DNA from: Syngnathus acus
Taxonomy: Eukaryota > Chordata > Actinopteri > Syngnathiformes > Syngnathidae
Length of the DNA: 64,000 nucleotides
Assembly: GCF_901709675.1 (NCBI RefSeq)
Contig: NC_051095.1
Span: forward strand, 2,008,795-2,072,794
Direction of reading: 5' to 3'
How positions within the stretch are numbered: position 1 is the stretch's first letter; each line of letters begins with the position of its first letter. The notes under the pieces are model-generated. The model searched no databases. It saw nothing but the letters and a program-made list of their open reading frames with translations, and was not told the origin of the DNA. The translations under genes and the position numbers were made by a program. Of this stretch, positions 16,101 to 28,365 are shown piece by piece.

Positions 16101-16789
16101 GTTCGCGAAGATTCACGAGTGACAGATAGCGTTGCTGCTATGCCAGCCGACACACGTTATGCTGACATTCATGTTTTAATTTTGCATTTGTTGGATTGTA
16201 GTTGATGATGTTATTATACCGAATGTGTTTGTGTTTGAATAAAAGGTTGAAAAAAAATGTCGTTATGCCGACATTTGTTATCTTGGGGGGACACCAACTC
16301 ATAACAACGTAAAACACATACATATTGTCATATAAAGCAGTTAACCAAATGTCTGAATTTTATGTTTTGATTGGCGAGTATAAAAACAAGGAATAAAACA
16401 CCAGACAAGTTTTAACAAATGTTTATTAAAATAATAATAATAATAAAAGTCCATTTCAAAGCAGCAATCTAATGTGAAATTGCAGTAAATATATTGGATA
16501 ACAATATTTAGGCATATATATGCATACACGTTATTTAAAAACTACTATAAGTGTTATAAAATCAAGATTACCCAAAGAGAAGCATAATCTCCCCGTTGTT
16601 GCATAACGGCGCAATAAAGTTAGCCGTTAGCTTGGAGTAAACGTGCATAAAAGAAGTGTTTTAGTGAGTGGTTCTTCCTTTCCATGGCAACTCGTAAATC
16701 TACATTCTGGCTTCCATAGTTCACGCCAGGAGGGAGACGCAACACGTTCACTGAGTGATCCGTTGATGCACGGGAAGGAAGGCAGTTCA
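16101..16789. other. AT-rich spacer, no gene seen
   Basis: A TAATAATAATAATAA run near 16432-16446 and two short inverted ATGCCGACA/TATGCTGACA pieces. Nothing coding is supported. Confidence 0.4.
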
Positions 16790-17105
16790 ACCAATGACTC
16801 GTTCGCGAACGGGAAAGTCAGGATTCGTTCCCTCACTGATCCGTTCTCGCGATGAACTGGAAATGCAAATCACTCACAGATCCGTTCAGTTAGTGAACGG
16901 GAAATGCAATTCTCGACTCGTTCGTGAACGGGAAGTTACGTCATTTTCTTCTTCGTTTTGTTTTACGGCGAGGTGGCACCAGCTTCAATGCGCATTACCG
17001 ACACCTACTGGTTGAAGTCATATGAACTGAAAAAAGAACGTTCATATGACTGTGATTCGTTCACTGAAAAGATTCGTTCCTTTGAACGAATCGTTCACTC
17101 ACGAG
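16790..17105. repeat. GAACGAATCGTTCA-family repeat, copy 2
   Basis: Many copies of GAACGGGAAA and TTCGTTC, ending GATTCGTTCCTTTGAACGAA then TCGTTCACTCA. It resembles 14166-14228 in direct orientation. Probably a degraded DNA transposon; no transposase. Confidence 0.5.
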
Positions 17106-17639
17106 CCAACACTAATAGCTACCTTTTGGAGGAAATTCAAAATCATATTTTTACCAAAGAAATTTGCATGTAGCGCTTCTTACCCCAAAAGGACTGGAAC
17201 AACCACACACGGTGGCATTTATGCCTAAGAGACAAAAAAAAAAACCACACGTGAAAACGCCGCGAGAATCATTCAAGTTACATCGACGGTTTTAGAAAGT
17301 AAAATGGGCGTAACTGGTGCCGTGAGTTTTTTGTCTCCTGTAAAATATGCGCCTTAGTTTGGGAAAGGCTGATTATAGCAGTTTGACTCAGTACCTCCTC
17401 TTGTATCCAGCAGACGGCGCCATCGGATCGTATGGTGACAACAGTGCGACACAATGTGCTCAGACCGTCCAAACTGCCGCAATACACTTCAACAATATTG
17501 TGCTTTATTGATGATCATCGAAGGACAGGAAATCCACTAGCAGCAAAGCAATGCAATCCCGCTCACAGTTCATTAGAAAAGTTAAAGAAAGTGTTATGGG
17601 TCATAATTCCTTCTTGTAACTTGGTAAACCTGCTCAGAT

Positions 17640-18190
17640 TTGCTACAAACACCCCAAGAAGATACAGAAAAAAGTAAATCGATGCTGCCATGAGAAAAAC
17701 AAGCCTCAATGTCTTGCACAATGATTCTGGGACATGATCATCGGGCTTGAGGATTGAACCCATCACCTACACAATTGAAGGATTTCAACTCGGGCTAGGG
17801 TTTCCAACTAGGGTTTCCAACTAGATTAACAGAGAAAAAGTAAATTGATGCTGCCATTAATGGCGCTACCAGGCCATACTGGGCTTCCCCAAGGACACTT
17901 CAATGTGATCACCAACCTAGGGAATTGAACCCACCACCTTCAAAGTGGGAGTCTATGTTTAGAAACACTGATGGCTAGGAATCTGAAAATTTCGACGCGT
18001 TGACTAATAGGGCTGCTGTTAGAATTTGCCTGGTGAGGGGGCAACCGATTTAAATTTGGTGAAAACACCCTATGAAGACACAGGAAAAGTCAACGGATGC
18101 TGCTTACCTGGAGAAAAACAAACCTCAGTGTCTTGCTCAAGGACTCTTGGTCGTGATCACCAGGCTTGAGGATTGATCCCACCACCTTTT
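17640..18190. repeat. Three-copy degenerate repeat with GAxTGAxCCCACCACC ends
   Basis: Three blocks start near 17647, 17822 and 18060. They share AAAGTAAATCGATGCTGCC-like starts, AACCTCAGTGTCTTGC middles and GGATTGAACCCA ends. Two stray CTAGGGTTTCCAACTAGGG units (17794-17825) of the tesk1-intron minisatellite type lie between blocks. Confidence 0.55.
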
Positions 18191-20200
18191 TTTTCTTCAT
18201 GCGCCCCCCCAACGTGACATCAAAAAATGCCATGCCAAAAACCGCAAGTGCCTTTGGAGATGATCCTGCTACAGGACCCCGTGGCATTTGAAGGCATATG
18301 CTTGGCCCGTCACCTGCCGAGTCGATTTCGCTGGCTGAAGGGAGGCCTCACGCACGCTATATGCAAATGATGCCAGCGCTTGGGTGGCATCAAAGATTGG
18401 CCGCTTTTCAAAGCCAAACGCCAGCCTGCTATGCCATCGTGATCTGGTGAGTGAAATGGAAACCAAGCCACGACCAAGAATGCCATTTTGCACGTGAATG
18501 GCAAAACCCAGTGGCGCTTTTGTTTTCTTGCTTTTTTTGGGCCAAAGAGCGTCGTTTCACAACAGTTCCATAAAGTCTTCACACAGCTACGAGTCTACGA
18601 CGTGCAAATGTGAAAATGCAGTGCCTCGAAACTCAACAAATAAACCTTCAGAACACAATCTCTCTTTTTTTAATCTGCGCATCCAACTGGGATTAAATTG
18701 GTTCAAATGGTGGTGAAGGCAGATTATCCAGTCGTTGCTTTTAGGACACGCCTCTTAAGTAGTAAGGGAGGGCCTCTCTCTCGGAAGGCGTCGGGAGGTG
18801 AAGAAGCGAGCCTAAAACGAGTCCAGTGGATTAGCGCGTTTAAAGTTGAGCGCCACCGGCAGGTTGTGTACGGCCGCAGGGCTAAGAAAAAAAAAAAACA
18901 AAAAAAAAAAAGCAATTTCACAGTGAGCGGAGCGGCCTGCTGTCATCTCACCAATCCCAAATTGAGCTCAGCTCAAACTGAGGGTATCATCACTTGGACA
19001 ACATGTTAACACCAAGAAGACAAAGTGGACAAATGTAGACAATGGCTAGTTAACAAGGCGCCATATTTATTTTATTTTTTTTGCTAAAACTGCATTTGCA
19101 GATTATGACAATTTTGTGGTTTGTCCTTCAAGTTTTTTTTAATTCATGTGAGGGTTTAATGTGAGGTTACTCAAGGATTTAATGCTCCAACTCAATTTGT
19201 TGTGCTCCCTCTGCTGTGCCCGTTTTAGCCACCAGGGGCAGTATTCTACATGCAATTCCCCAAAGAGAAGTCATGTTTTAACACGGCGGTTTTGTGTTCG
19301 TGTGAGCATTCTGATGACAAAGTTGTTGAATTGTTGAAACTGTTCGAGTTTGCGCTTACCTAGAAACAATGTCGGTAAAAATCCCTTTCCTTACTTTTAC
19401 TCTGGCGGAATAACTTGCCCCGATGCTAATATTTTGACCCAAATCTTTACGATGAACACCCCGCTGACTCCTCCAACCACAGCTGAGCAATCAAACGCGC
19501 GTCCGTCTTCGTTTAGATGATGGATTAATCCCGAAGTGTACGACAACGCTCGTGCAAACACGCATATCGTATTTGCGCAGCCGCTCCGCAGCGGCGGCTG
19601 CTAATCATACGCAAACAGGCTTGGGGCGGGGGGGGGGGGGGGGGCGCTCGGCGGTGTGGCGGCAATCTTGCAGGACGGCAGCTTTTCCGTTTTAGTGTTT
19701 CATCACATGAAAGAAGTTCTTAATAAACGTATGCAAGGGCTGCTTGGCCGGCGGCCATGGAAGGATTTTTGCTTCTCACTCGGTTGCAGGTGAGGGCCTT
19801 TGATTGGCGCCGTGTCGCGCCTCCAGTGGTGCAGCCGCCAATAACAGGCTGGCTTCACACAGGCGCGCACACGCACACACGCGCACGCTCTCTCTCTCTC
19901 CCCCCCGGTCCAGAGTGCGAAGGGCTCAGCCAATCCTGGCGTTGGCCTGAAGTTGGACAGTGGCCATGGGTTATTAAAAGCAGCGGGAGAGCCGGGCTGC
20001 TCACCTCTGTTCGACTTTTTATGGAAAAACAACACAAGTGAGCTAAAACTCAGTCTCCGAGGACATCTAGTCAAGTTTTTGCGGGAGCCGACATCATAAT
20101 GTTGATGGATGCCTCCATGCGTCATGTTAGGCCAGATACGATTTTGCAGACTTTTCTGAGATGAGATCACATTCTCGCCTGTAGCCAAAACACCAGCCTA
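18191..20200. other. Intergenic, no gene seen
   Basis: Contains A-rich runs (18889-18912), a CCACCAGGGGCAG CTCF-like motif at 19229-19242, and a G18 run (19627-19644). Open frames here have no family resemblance. Confidence 0.5.
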
Positions 20201-23200
20201 ATTATGTTTTTGTCACATATGCAAATTATTATTAGCAGGGATTCATTTTCTGCACTTCCTTTGCCAATTTCCTAAATGAAAACAAAACAACAAAAAGTGG
20301 AGATTTACAGCCAAACCTCCAGCGCCCCTCACCCATTTTTGGTGATGGCTTCCAGCGTCGCCATGGCAACTGGCGATCCGCGAGGATGGTTGCCGGGTGC
20401 GCATGTGCGGCGCGAGTATCCGAGAGGCGCAGGTGGAGCGCGCGCAACGATGCTCGACAAAGAAAGGAAACCCTCGCTCTCGTTTGCCTAGTTGAGCTGT
20501 CGAATGGACACGTTCCTACTCTCAGGGCTGTTTTGGGAATCATGTCCGATGCCCTGGAGTGCTCTCAAAGTATCTATTCCACAATGCACACAAGCAGCAA
20601 CATGATCAAGACAACACAAGTTCATTTGGCGTCTAGCTTACTTTGCTGCCATCTTGTGGCAGTCTAGTACATTGAAGAGTTTCTTTTGGACATTATATAA
20701 CAAGTACAGAATTATTTCTGCCCGAGAGGTTCACTATATGAAAATCCATGTCTAGTGATGAAGGAGAGGAGAATTTTTAAAGAGCCTCATAAAGTTTATT
20801 TGCGCGTCCTCCCCTCCCACAAGTGGTCGAGAGAGGATGCGCCTCCGATTGCAAGACCAGCCGGTCACGCGAGCGAGCGCAGGTTGCGGGGCCGGTTGGA
20901 GTGTTGTGGAAATCGCCAGTGTGCATGCGCAGTAAATAAATCAATCATGCGGTTATCTATGGCAGCACATTTAGGCAATCAGCTCCAATGTAGGTTAATG
21001 AAAGCAACAATGGTGGAGGAGAAGACCTGGCAGCCGTCCTGCTCCTGTTTAAGCCTCTTCTCGCCCTGCTGGGCGGTGCCTTTCTCCAGCCAGATGATAT
21101 TCGCCCGCTTCGCCCACCCGCCCCTCATCCCAGCTCAACACATAAATCATCCGTGAGGGACTCTGGCTCCGACCCCAAATTCCGCGAACAATGGCGTCGG
21201 TCCGCAGATACCAAACAGAATCGCTGGATTGTCTTCAAAGCGAAACCAAACAAACAACCCCCAGCACGGCCCGGCCCGGCCCCCGCCTCTAAATTTATCT
21301 CGGGGCATATAGAGCAGATTTGGAACAAATCAATTAAGGTGCTGCGCTGTGTCCCACATGCTGATATTGTTGTGCGTGCGTGCGTGCGGTGCTTTCATGT
21401 TTGTGTGGTCTGAGTGGCGAGATAAGACATGAGCGGCGCGTGAGCGTCTGATTGCGTAACGGAACGTTGAACTGAGGACGATTTCGGATTGGCCCGAGTG
21501 TCCAGCTCGAGCTTTATTTACAATCTAAAACGCTTGCCAGCTATCTTACTGGACTTTGTCAAACTTTTAGCGGGTGGGTTGGCAGTGAAAAGCTTTTCCA
21601 AGGAACCGCTGCCACAGCGATCGTTGACTGGCGGCCCGCCAATCCATCCCGCGAATGGATTCCATAATTATGAAGATCACATCCTGTGGTCCGCAATACA
21701 GCAATTTAAAATGAATGAATGAATGAATGAATGAATAAATAAATAAATAAAAACACACCAATTCACAGATTTAGATTTTAAAACTTTCGTGTGTTTCTCA
21801 TTGTGACTAACCTCGTCTGCAAGCAGACTTTTCTCGATTTGACAAAACCCTGAGAATCCATCTTGTGTCGGCCGCTGGAAACCAACATGGCGACGCCAGC
21901 GGACGGAGCAATTGATCCTGTTCCCCAGCAAAAGGCGCTTTGTGCATTTTTAGCTAACAAAGACGAAGGGCGTCTTTCCAGAAAAGGCCATGTCCTTGTA
22001 TCGGCCCGAGCGAGACGAGATTTTTTTCTCGTGTTAAATGTGCTCCATGGCTCCACGAAGGGCGCAAAACGAACAGATGAATTAGAAATCGGAGGAAGCT
22101 AGTTTGCATTTGGCTATTGGTCAGATGGCTTCCTCGATTGCATGGCGGCGCACATCTTTCTATTTCAAAGCAACAAACGACAACACCAAAATCCATTCTC
22201 GTTTCAAAGTATAATCTGGCCGCTTTGGCTGAGTCACGAGTCCTGCATGGCGAGCGGCGGGCGGCGCTGCCTTTATTCGCATCTTAATTATCTTTGATTT
22301 CCATTGCACTTTATTTGCGCAAAGGAAATCAATGGGCCCGGTCGCCGCTCGAGACAAATTGTACGATCAGTAGCGAGCCCAGTCACCAAATGCAAATGGA
22401 AGTCCATTCATTGATTTGCACAAGATGGATGGAGGAATGCATTCTGCTTCGTCTCGTACCGCCTTTTTTTTTTTTTTTTTTTTAACATTGCGACAAATGT
22501 GCTGTTTTAAGGTTTTTGTGTGCGCGCGCTTGCAAAGTATTTGGCATGGGAAGGAAAATGAATTTTCATTTTTTGGGATAGTGATCGGAACAAGATAGTT
22601 TAGGATTCTCTGTTAGAGGGTCACGTCACGTCCCGTCCCGTCATGTCATGCAGTTGGAACGCAGCCCAGTGGCGACAATGTGCCAGTTCTCACTCACCCT
22701 CACACAACAGAAACACAAACACTATACACGCTCATTCGAGACACAACCACCTTTTTATATGCAGTGGATTTTAAAATAATAAAGTGTGTGGATACTACGA
22801 AATCAAATTTTTTTAATTATATGTAAATGTATATATATCTACACATATGTATGTATATATATATAAATGTACATATACACACTCATAATATATATAAATA
22901 TAAATATACATCAATAAATATACAAATAATTTGTTCATCCATCCATCCATTATCTGTACCCTTATCGTCGTATGAAAATATAATTTATCCAATGATTATT
23001 AATGGTAACTAAATTAAAATTAAACAATTAAAAATAGTACACACACACACACATAATGTCGTTTTTTTAAGAGGCAAGCACAGTGTGCACAAATTTTGTG
23101 TACACGATGACATGAATTTGAAAAAAGTGTAATTGAGGAAATTAATTAATTTAAACAAACAAAAAACTGAATTGATTCATGCTAAAAAAAATCACACATG

Positions 23201-23977
23201 GATTTTCAATGAATTAAATCAAGTTGTTCCCATCAAATTGTGCATGTAGACTAGAAGCTGGTAGGAGATGGAAATCATTTTTAGATTGTATTATGTGATT
23301 TATATTTTTATTTAATCATCTCTGTGAAATCTAATTGAAATAAATTGTGCAGATACAAAGTTAAAAACTGTTTACACAGCCGGGGTTAGGAAAACGACCC
23401 AGCTTTTTGGATAAATATTATCTATGTACATAACATTTAATGTCCAAATTACACTGGCCAACACTTTATGTTTTATAATCTTTTTTTTCAATCAGAGAGC
23501 CAAGTAACGTTGTTTAGGTGAATTGTTTTTGGACTGATTCCAAATCTGCACTTGCATTTTTTAAATGAATATAGCACATCAGGTTTTCATAATCATAATA
23601 CGTCCTACAAAAATATATTGAGCAATATTCAGAGATAGGCTTCAGGAACAGGTGGAATTCTTTTCTGAAAAGTCACAAGTATAAATGACAACGCATGCAA
23701 AAAATTTTTTTAATTGTAAACTTAAAATCTAACATAGTCATAATACTAAAAAATGGAAAATATCTCCAAAATGTGATGTGCTAGCAACAAAGGAAAGATG
23801 TTTTTGAAATTAGCATCCAAAATAAAGCAATTCTTGGCATCTGTTAGAAGGCCAGAGCGGCACAATCGCTTTGAGAACAGATGCAGCATCTTGTTCTTGT
23901 TGTTCAGTTTCAGGGTCTCCACTAGTTCACCAAAAACTTGAAACGTTCAGCGAGTAAGCCACCCAAAGTGAGCATTA

Positions 23978-24014
<37 letters not shown>

Positions 24015-24100
24015 GTCAAAGCAACCCAAAAATGTCCAACTCATCGAAAACCAAAATGCTGAAGACAATTGCAGGCTAAAATAAAAAAAAAAAAAATCCA
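20201..24100. other. Intergenic, mixed unique and simple sequence
   Basis: An octamer ATGCAAAT at about 20218 sits next to TTATTATTAGCAG, a combination seen in developmental enhancers. Also present: (TGAA)n near 21710-21735, an AT-rich stretch with TATATA/ACATAC repeats (22820-22930), a CCATCCATCCATTATCTGTA fish-repeat piece (22938-22957), and (TC)n at 23980-24009. No gene is visible. Confidence 0.4.
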
Positions 24101-25100
24101 CGATTCCGTCCGCTTTCATCGGGATGATGTCCCGTTGAATGTCGCGGCGCTCGGTCAGGGTGGGCTTCTGCCAACGGGCCAGATGGAGGATTAATGAGAA
24201 GAACGGGGGGCTCTTTGTCTAGATGGCACCTTTCAAAAGCTGCCATTCGGACCAAAATGGAGGAAGATTGTCCAGGTTCTTTCCGCAGCGCTGCAAAGCG
24301 TTGTTATCGGGCGGCCGATGGGCGCAAACACCTGTCACGCGCATCCCGTATCTTTTCGCGCCGCCTGAATGATGAATAATTGCTCGGCTTTCAAAAAGCC
24401 GCCTATTAGGGCTAACCAGGTTACGTCGGACATCTGCCTCCGAGTGCCCGGCGATATAATTGGCCGCCGCCGCCGCCGCCGCGTCGTGCTTTGCGAGCGG
24501 ACCGGAATCATCCCAGATGAAAGCGGCAACAGGAGCACAATATGTCGGTGCGAGCGAGCGAGCGAGCGAGCGAGCGAGCGAGCTCTCGGCTGGCGCGCTG
24601 GGGCCTGCCAGGAACATATGTTGGGAACTGGCGAGGCTCGGGGCAGGAGGGAATAGGGGGCCGGCTTTTGAAGTGGAGCCGCGCCGGCCGCGTTGCCGAG
24701 TGGGGAACGGGCACAACAGTTGCGGCTCCGAGACGCTCCTTCTTGTTCAAAGGGATGGAAGGAAGCGCCGCGGGGAGCGCTCGACATCAAGAGCTGACCC
24801 CGCCGCCGTTTCCCGCTGCCTTCTGCTGCTGTTCCCAAAGACCGGCAGCCCCGTGCCATCTGGTCTCGCTACAGATTCCCCGGACACATATCGGGAATCC
24901 CAACTATGCCGCCGCTTGGGCTCCGCTCTCCGAGTCGTCCCACTTGCCCTTTTCCCGCCCTAATCCCCCTCGCCAGGGGGTCCGGTGAAGCGCTCGATCC
25001 TTTTTGAGATGAAGGACACGTCTCGGGGTTATGGGCCGACCACCCCTCCGGATTGTCTCGAGGCGGCGGCGGCGGTCTCTAACCTTTTTATTTTTGGCTC
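24101..25100. other. GC-rich, CpG-dense intergenic segment
   Basis: Includes a (CCG)n run (24464-24482) and (GCGA)n (24550-24581). CpG density is high for the gap, so this could be an unannotated promoter or a regulatory island. Long open frames on both strands are expected from the base composition and show no known domain. Confidence 0.35.
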
Positions 25101-28100
25101 AACGGACCGCTTTCACGTCAAACGGTAGTCTGGTGAATTCTTGATTGCGGCTTCATTTCCGCATTCAGCACCACGTGTGTTCATAGCTAGCAAAACGCCC
25201 CCACTAGCTTATTGGTAACACATAACGCAATGGACGACAGGCTAACACGGCCATTTCTGCAAAATGCCAAACTGTCTCAATTCTTCTCATTCTCTTCATT
25301 CATAATTTTACTCAAAGTCATCTCAAACCTTCAGGAACAAGCGACGGCGTACAAAAGCGGATTAGCCGACTGTGCTCTCGTTTGAAATTGCAGCGCCTGT
25401 TATTGACTCTCAATATGGTCCATGCTTCTTTTATTCCCACCTCAAGTCTTCTCTCTGAAGAATACGTCTTCTTCCGTGATATGTCTTATGGCTTCACCAA
25501 ACGTGCGGCCCTAAAAGAAGCTCAATGTGCGAGTGTCAGTCGCCACCTCCCTTTGTTTTTTTTCTCTACACTGGTCCGCTCCATGTCGGGTTCAGGCACA
25601 TCGTCCGGGACCAAAGGGCGACAATGGTGGCATATCTGGCACTCGCCGCCATCTTCCTGCAAGTGTTGACGGAAGGCGGGGACTTGGCGCAATGTTGGCG
25701 CACGGGCCGCGTCTGTGTACATCTGCCCCCCCAGCACACATTTTTCCATTTCGCATGACTGCGAGGATCTGATCCTCTAATCTCCCAACGGCAGGTTTGG
25801 CTCAATGTCATCTGCCGGTGAGCTGCAGCCAGGCGCCCCCCGTCCCGCCTCTGGCAGCAGAAGGCCGCACATCCGCCGCACGTGCACGCGCGCGCGCACT
25901 CGGCCGTTGCTAGGCGACCGCGGGAGCCTTCTTCCTCACCCGAATTTTGGGTAGCTTCGGCAGCTGCGCTGGGGAACTTGCGTGCATGGCGGCGTTCCCA
26001 GAATGGAGAAGAGGTAGAGTCATTTGTGTCCTGAATGTCCTGTTAGGAGGAGGAAATTGCATTTGGGAAATAATTTTGGCTTGAAAAGGACCATAGCGAA
26101 TTCCAAATGTGAGCGGCTGCGGGTGGTGGCTGCCCAAAACTCAAGCCGTACTTAAAAAAACAAAATTTGTTGTCTATTGTCAGCAAAGAATATCAGAACC
26201 CTTCCATCAAAACACCTTATTTGTTGTTTTTTTTTGCAGCGTGAAATTGTCGCGAGTTTGTTGTTGCGTGTTAACAGGGCAGACCAACCCCCCCCAAAAG
26301 CAAAATCCGTTGTCTACTGTTAACAAAGAATATCGGAACTCTTTAATATAAACACCTTTTTTGTATTTTTTTTGTTTTTTTCGCATCGTGGGATTGTCGC
26401 AAGAGTCGTAGCCTCAATTGTTGCAGGCCAGCGGAGAACGCCCCCCCCGCGCGTGTGACTTAGCGGGTGGGCGGGGGAGCGAAGCTGTCAAAGCAGCCCA
26501 ATAAAAATGCGCAGATCCACTTTTCATTTGAAAAGGAGCCAAGTTCCCGACTCCGGGATCCACCCATCTTAGATCGATGTCCGCCCACGCAGCGGCAGGA
26601 AGCTAACCGTCAAGTCTTTCTGAGCCAGACGCATGATGGCCGAGAAACATTCTGTAGGTTCCAGCAAAGCGCTCAATAAATCCTCTCCCTCCTGTCTTCG
26701 AGCACGGCGAGCGAAAAACAGATGCTCTCGCGCGGCCACGTTGCCGGCTCTAGCCAAGACGAGGCCGATCTGCCAAACCGTTGGAGAGCATCTCAAAAGC
26801 GCTGAGGCATCAAATGCAAAAGAAAGGACAGCAGGTGGATTTCATCTTGGTCCTTCTCATCCTTTGAAAAGCCCCAACCTCTAACGCCACGTCGAACCCA
26901 AAGCCAGACATTCTGCTTTTTTCAAAGGGTCGGAAAACAAAAACGTTATCGCCGTCAATTCCACTCCGCTTTCCAAACCGCAAACTCTTAAATCCTCTTT
27001 AATCCCAGCTCTGCCGGGACCTCCGTCTGATTTCCGTCATCGAATCGAGACATCTTCTAAAGCCAAACTCATACGCAAGTCATATGCTGACGACGGCTCG
27101 TCACAAACGACGCGAAGCTATCGTGCTAGGCCAAAGTATTTCATCCCGATTTGCGCTAGTGTAGCAATGCTCCATTTCGATAAAACAGAACGTAAAGAGT
27201 TAAACAGTTCAAGATTTTATTCTTGACCACCGGGGGCAGTATAATCCAGTCGCAGAGGATAAAGAATATGTGTGCAATGGTTGAAGCTAATCCTTTTCCA
27301 TTATATGTTAGCATTAAGCTAGCATTCTTAAAGCAAGGTGGTTTACTTGTTTTGGATACACACCGTGTGAGTTCCCTGGACAATTGGAAGGCATCTTCCG
27401 AATAACACGCTGGATGCTGTAAAGCCTGTGGGAAGCGGCCTATCGGAGGCCCTCATGCACGAGCGCGCACAGACACGCAGCGAGTCTCACGCTCCCTGTG
27501 AACAGCGCTCTTTAACGAGGGGAGCGAAAAGAAAGCATGCGTGATTGTTTTGGAGAGGCTGCCCTCAAGGCACGTTTAGCGCTCAATGCTTCTCTCAGTC
27601 ATACGTCCTCTCTGGTTGATTGTGTGCCGTTGATCAGCGGCAACAAAGGCGTCATTAGTGGGGCTTTGGTCCCCACCAGGCCCGGGGTAATTATGAATGG
27701 GGGGCCCGGTAATAATTCAAGGGCCCATCAGTGCCGCTTGAAACTGGAGGGAGAGAGAGAGAGAGCGAGAGAGGGGGGTTCACAGATTCGGCAGGCGGGC
27801 CCACTGGGCCCATCTGCCTGCATTTCCCGGCCACCTGCCTGGAGATTTGACCCACGTCAGCCGCGGAGGAGCACCTTCACACACAAGAGAGAGCTGGCCT
27901 CCCAGCATATGGCATTCACACGTCGCTCCAACCGACCATTTACGGCGCTCGTTAAGTGTCTTGACTGGGACGGCAAAAACAATGGCAATTGAGATCACGT
28001 CACCGGCATCGCTGGCGGGATGCGTCTCCTTCCACCAGCGGCCCGTGGGAGTCGCAGACAGTCAAAGGCGAGGGAGCGCCAGAAGAGGGCAGCGTGCCGT

Positions 28101-28119
28101 CTCAAGTGACAAGCACCGA
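25101..28119. other. Intergenic, no gene seen
   Basis: Two related segments near 26150-26240 and 26290-26400 (AAAGAATATCxGAACxCTT, then ACACCTTxTTTG, then GATTGTCGC-like) suggest an old duplication. A CCACCGGGGGCAG CTCF-like motif lies at 27226-27240. No coding gene is supported. Confidence 0.4.
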
Positions 28120-28365
28120 CTTCCATGTTGACTTAGTATTTGTCAGCGGGCCGGAATTTTAACTGACAGTCGTCTTGGGGGCCGGACCCTCAAACACAAA
28201 TGAGGTGGGGGAGACCATTGTTATTTGATTTCAGAACAAATCCATTTTTAGCCTTTATGAGTCAGGCTGAGTCATGATTATGGAATCCAGTCGCGGGTCG
28301 GATTGGACGGTATGGTGGGCCGGATTCAGCCCGGGAGCCGCCAGTTGATGATCAATCCCTGGTCT
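28120..28365. mobile_element. Degraded hAT-like element
   Basis: GGGCCGGAATTTT near the left and GGGCCGGATTCAGCCC plus GCCGCCAGTTGATGATCAA at the right resemble the GGGCCGG...GCCGCCAGTTGG ends of common fish hAT MITEs. No intact inverted ends or target duplication were found. Confidence 0.4.

Noticed and set aside
19627-19644. G18 run as a regulatory G-quadruplex
   Set aside because: A homopolymer of this length is as easily slippage or an assembly artefact, and nothing around it suggests a promoter.
24219-24988. Long overlapping open frames on both strands
   Set aside because: High GC removes stop codons; there are no domains and no flanking splice signals.
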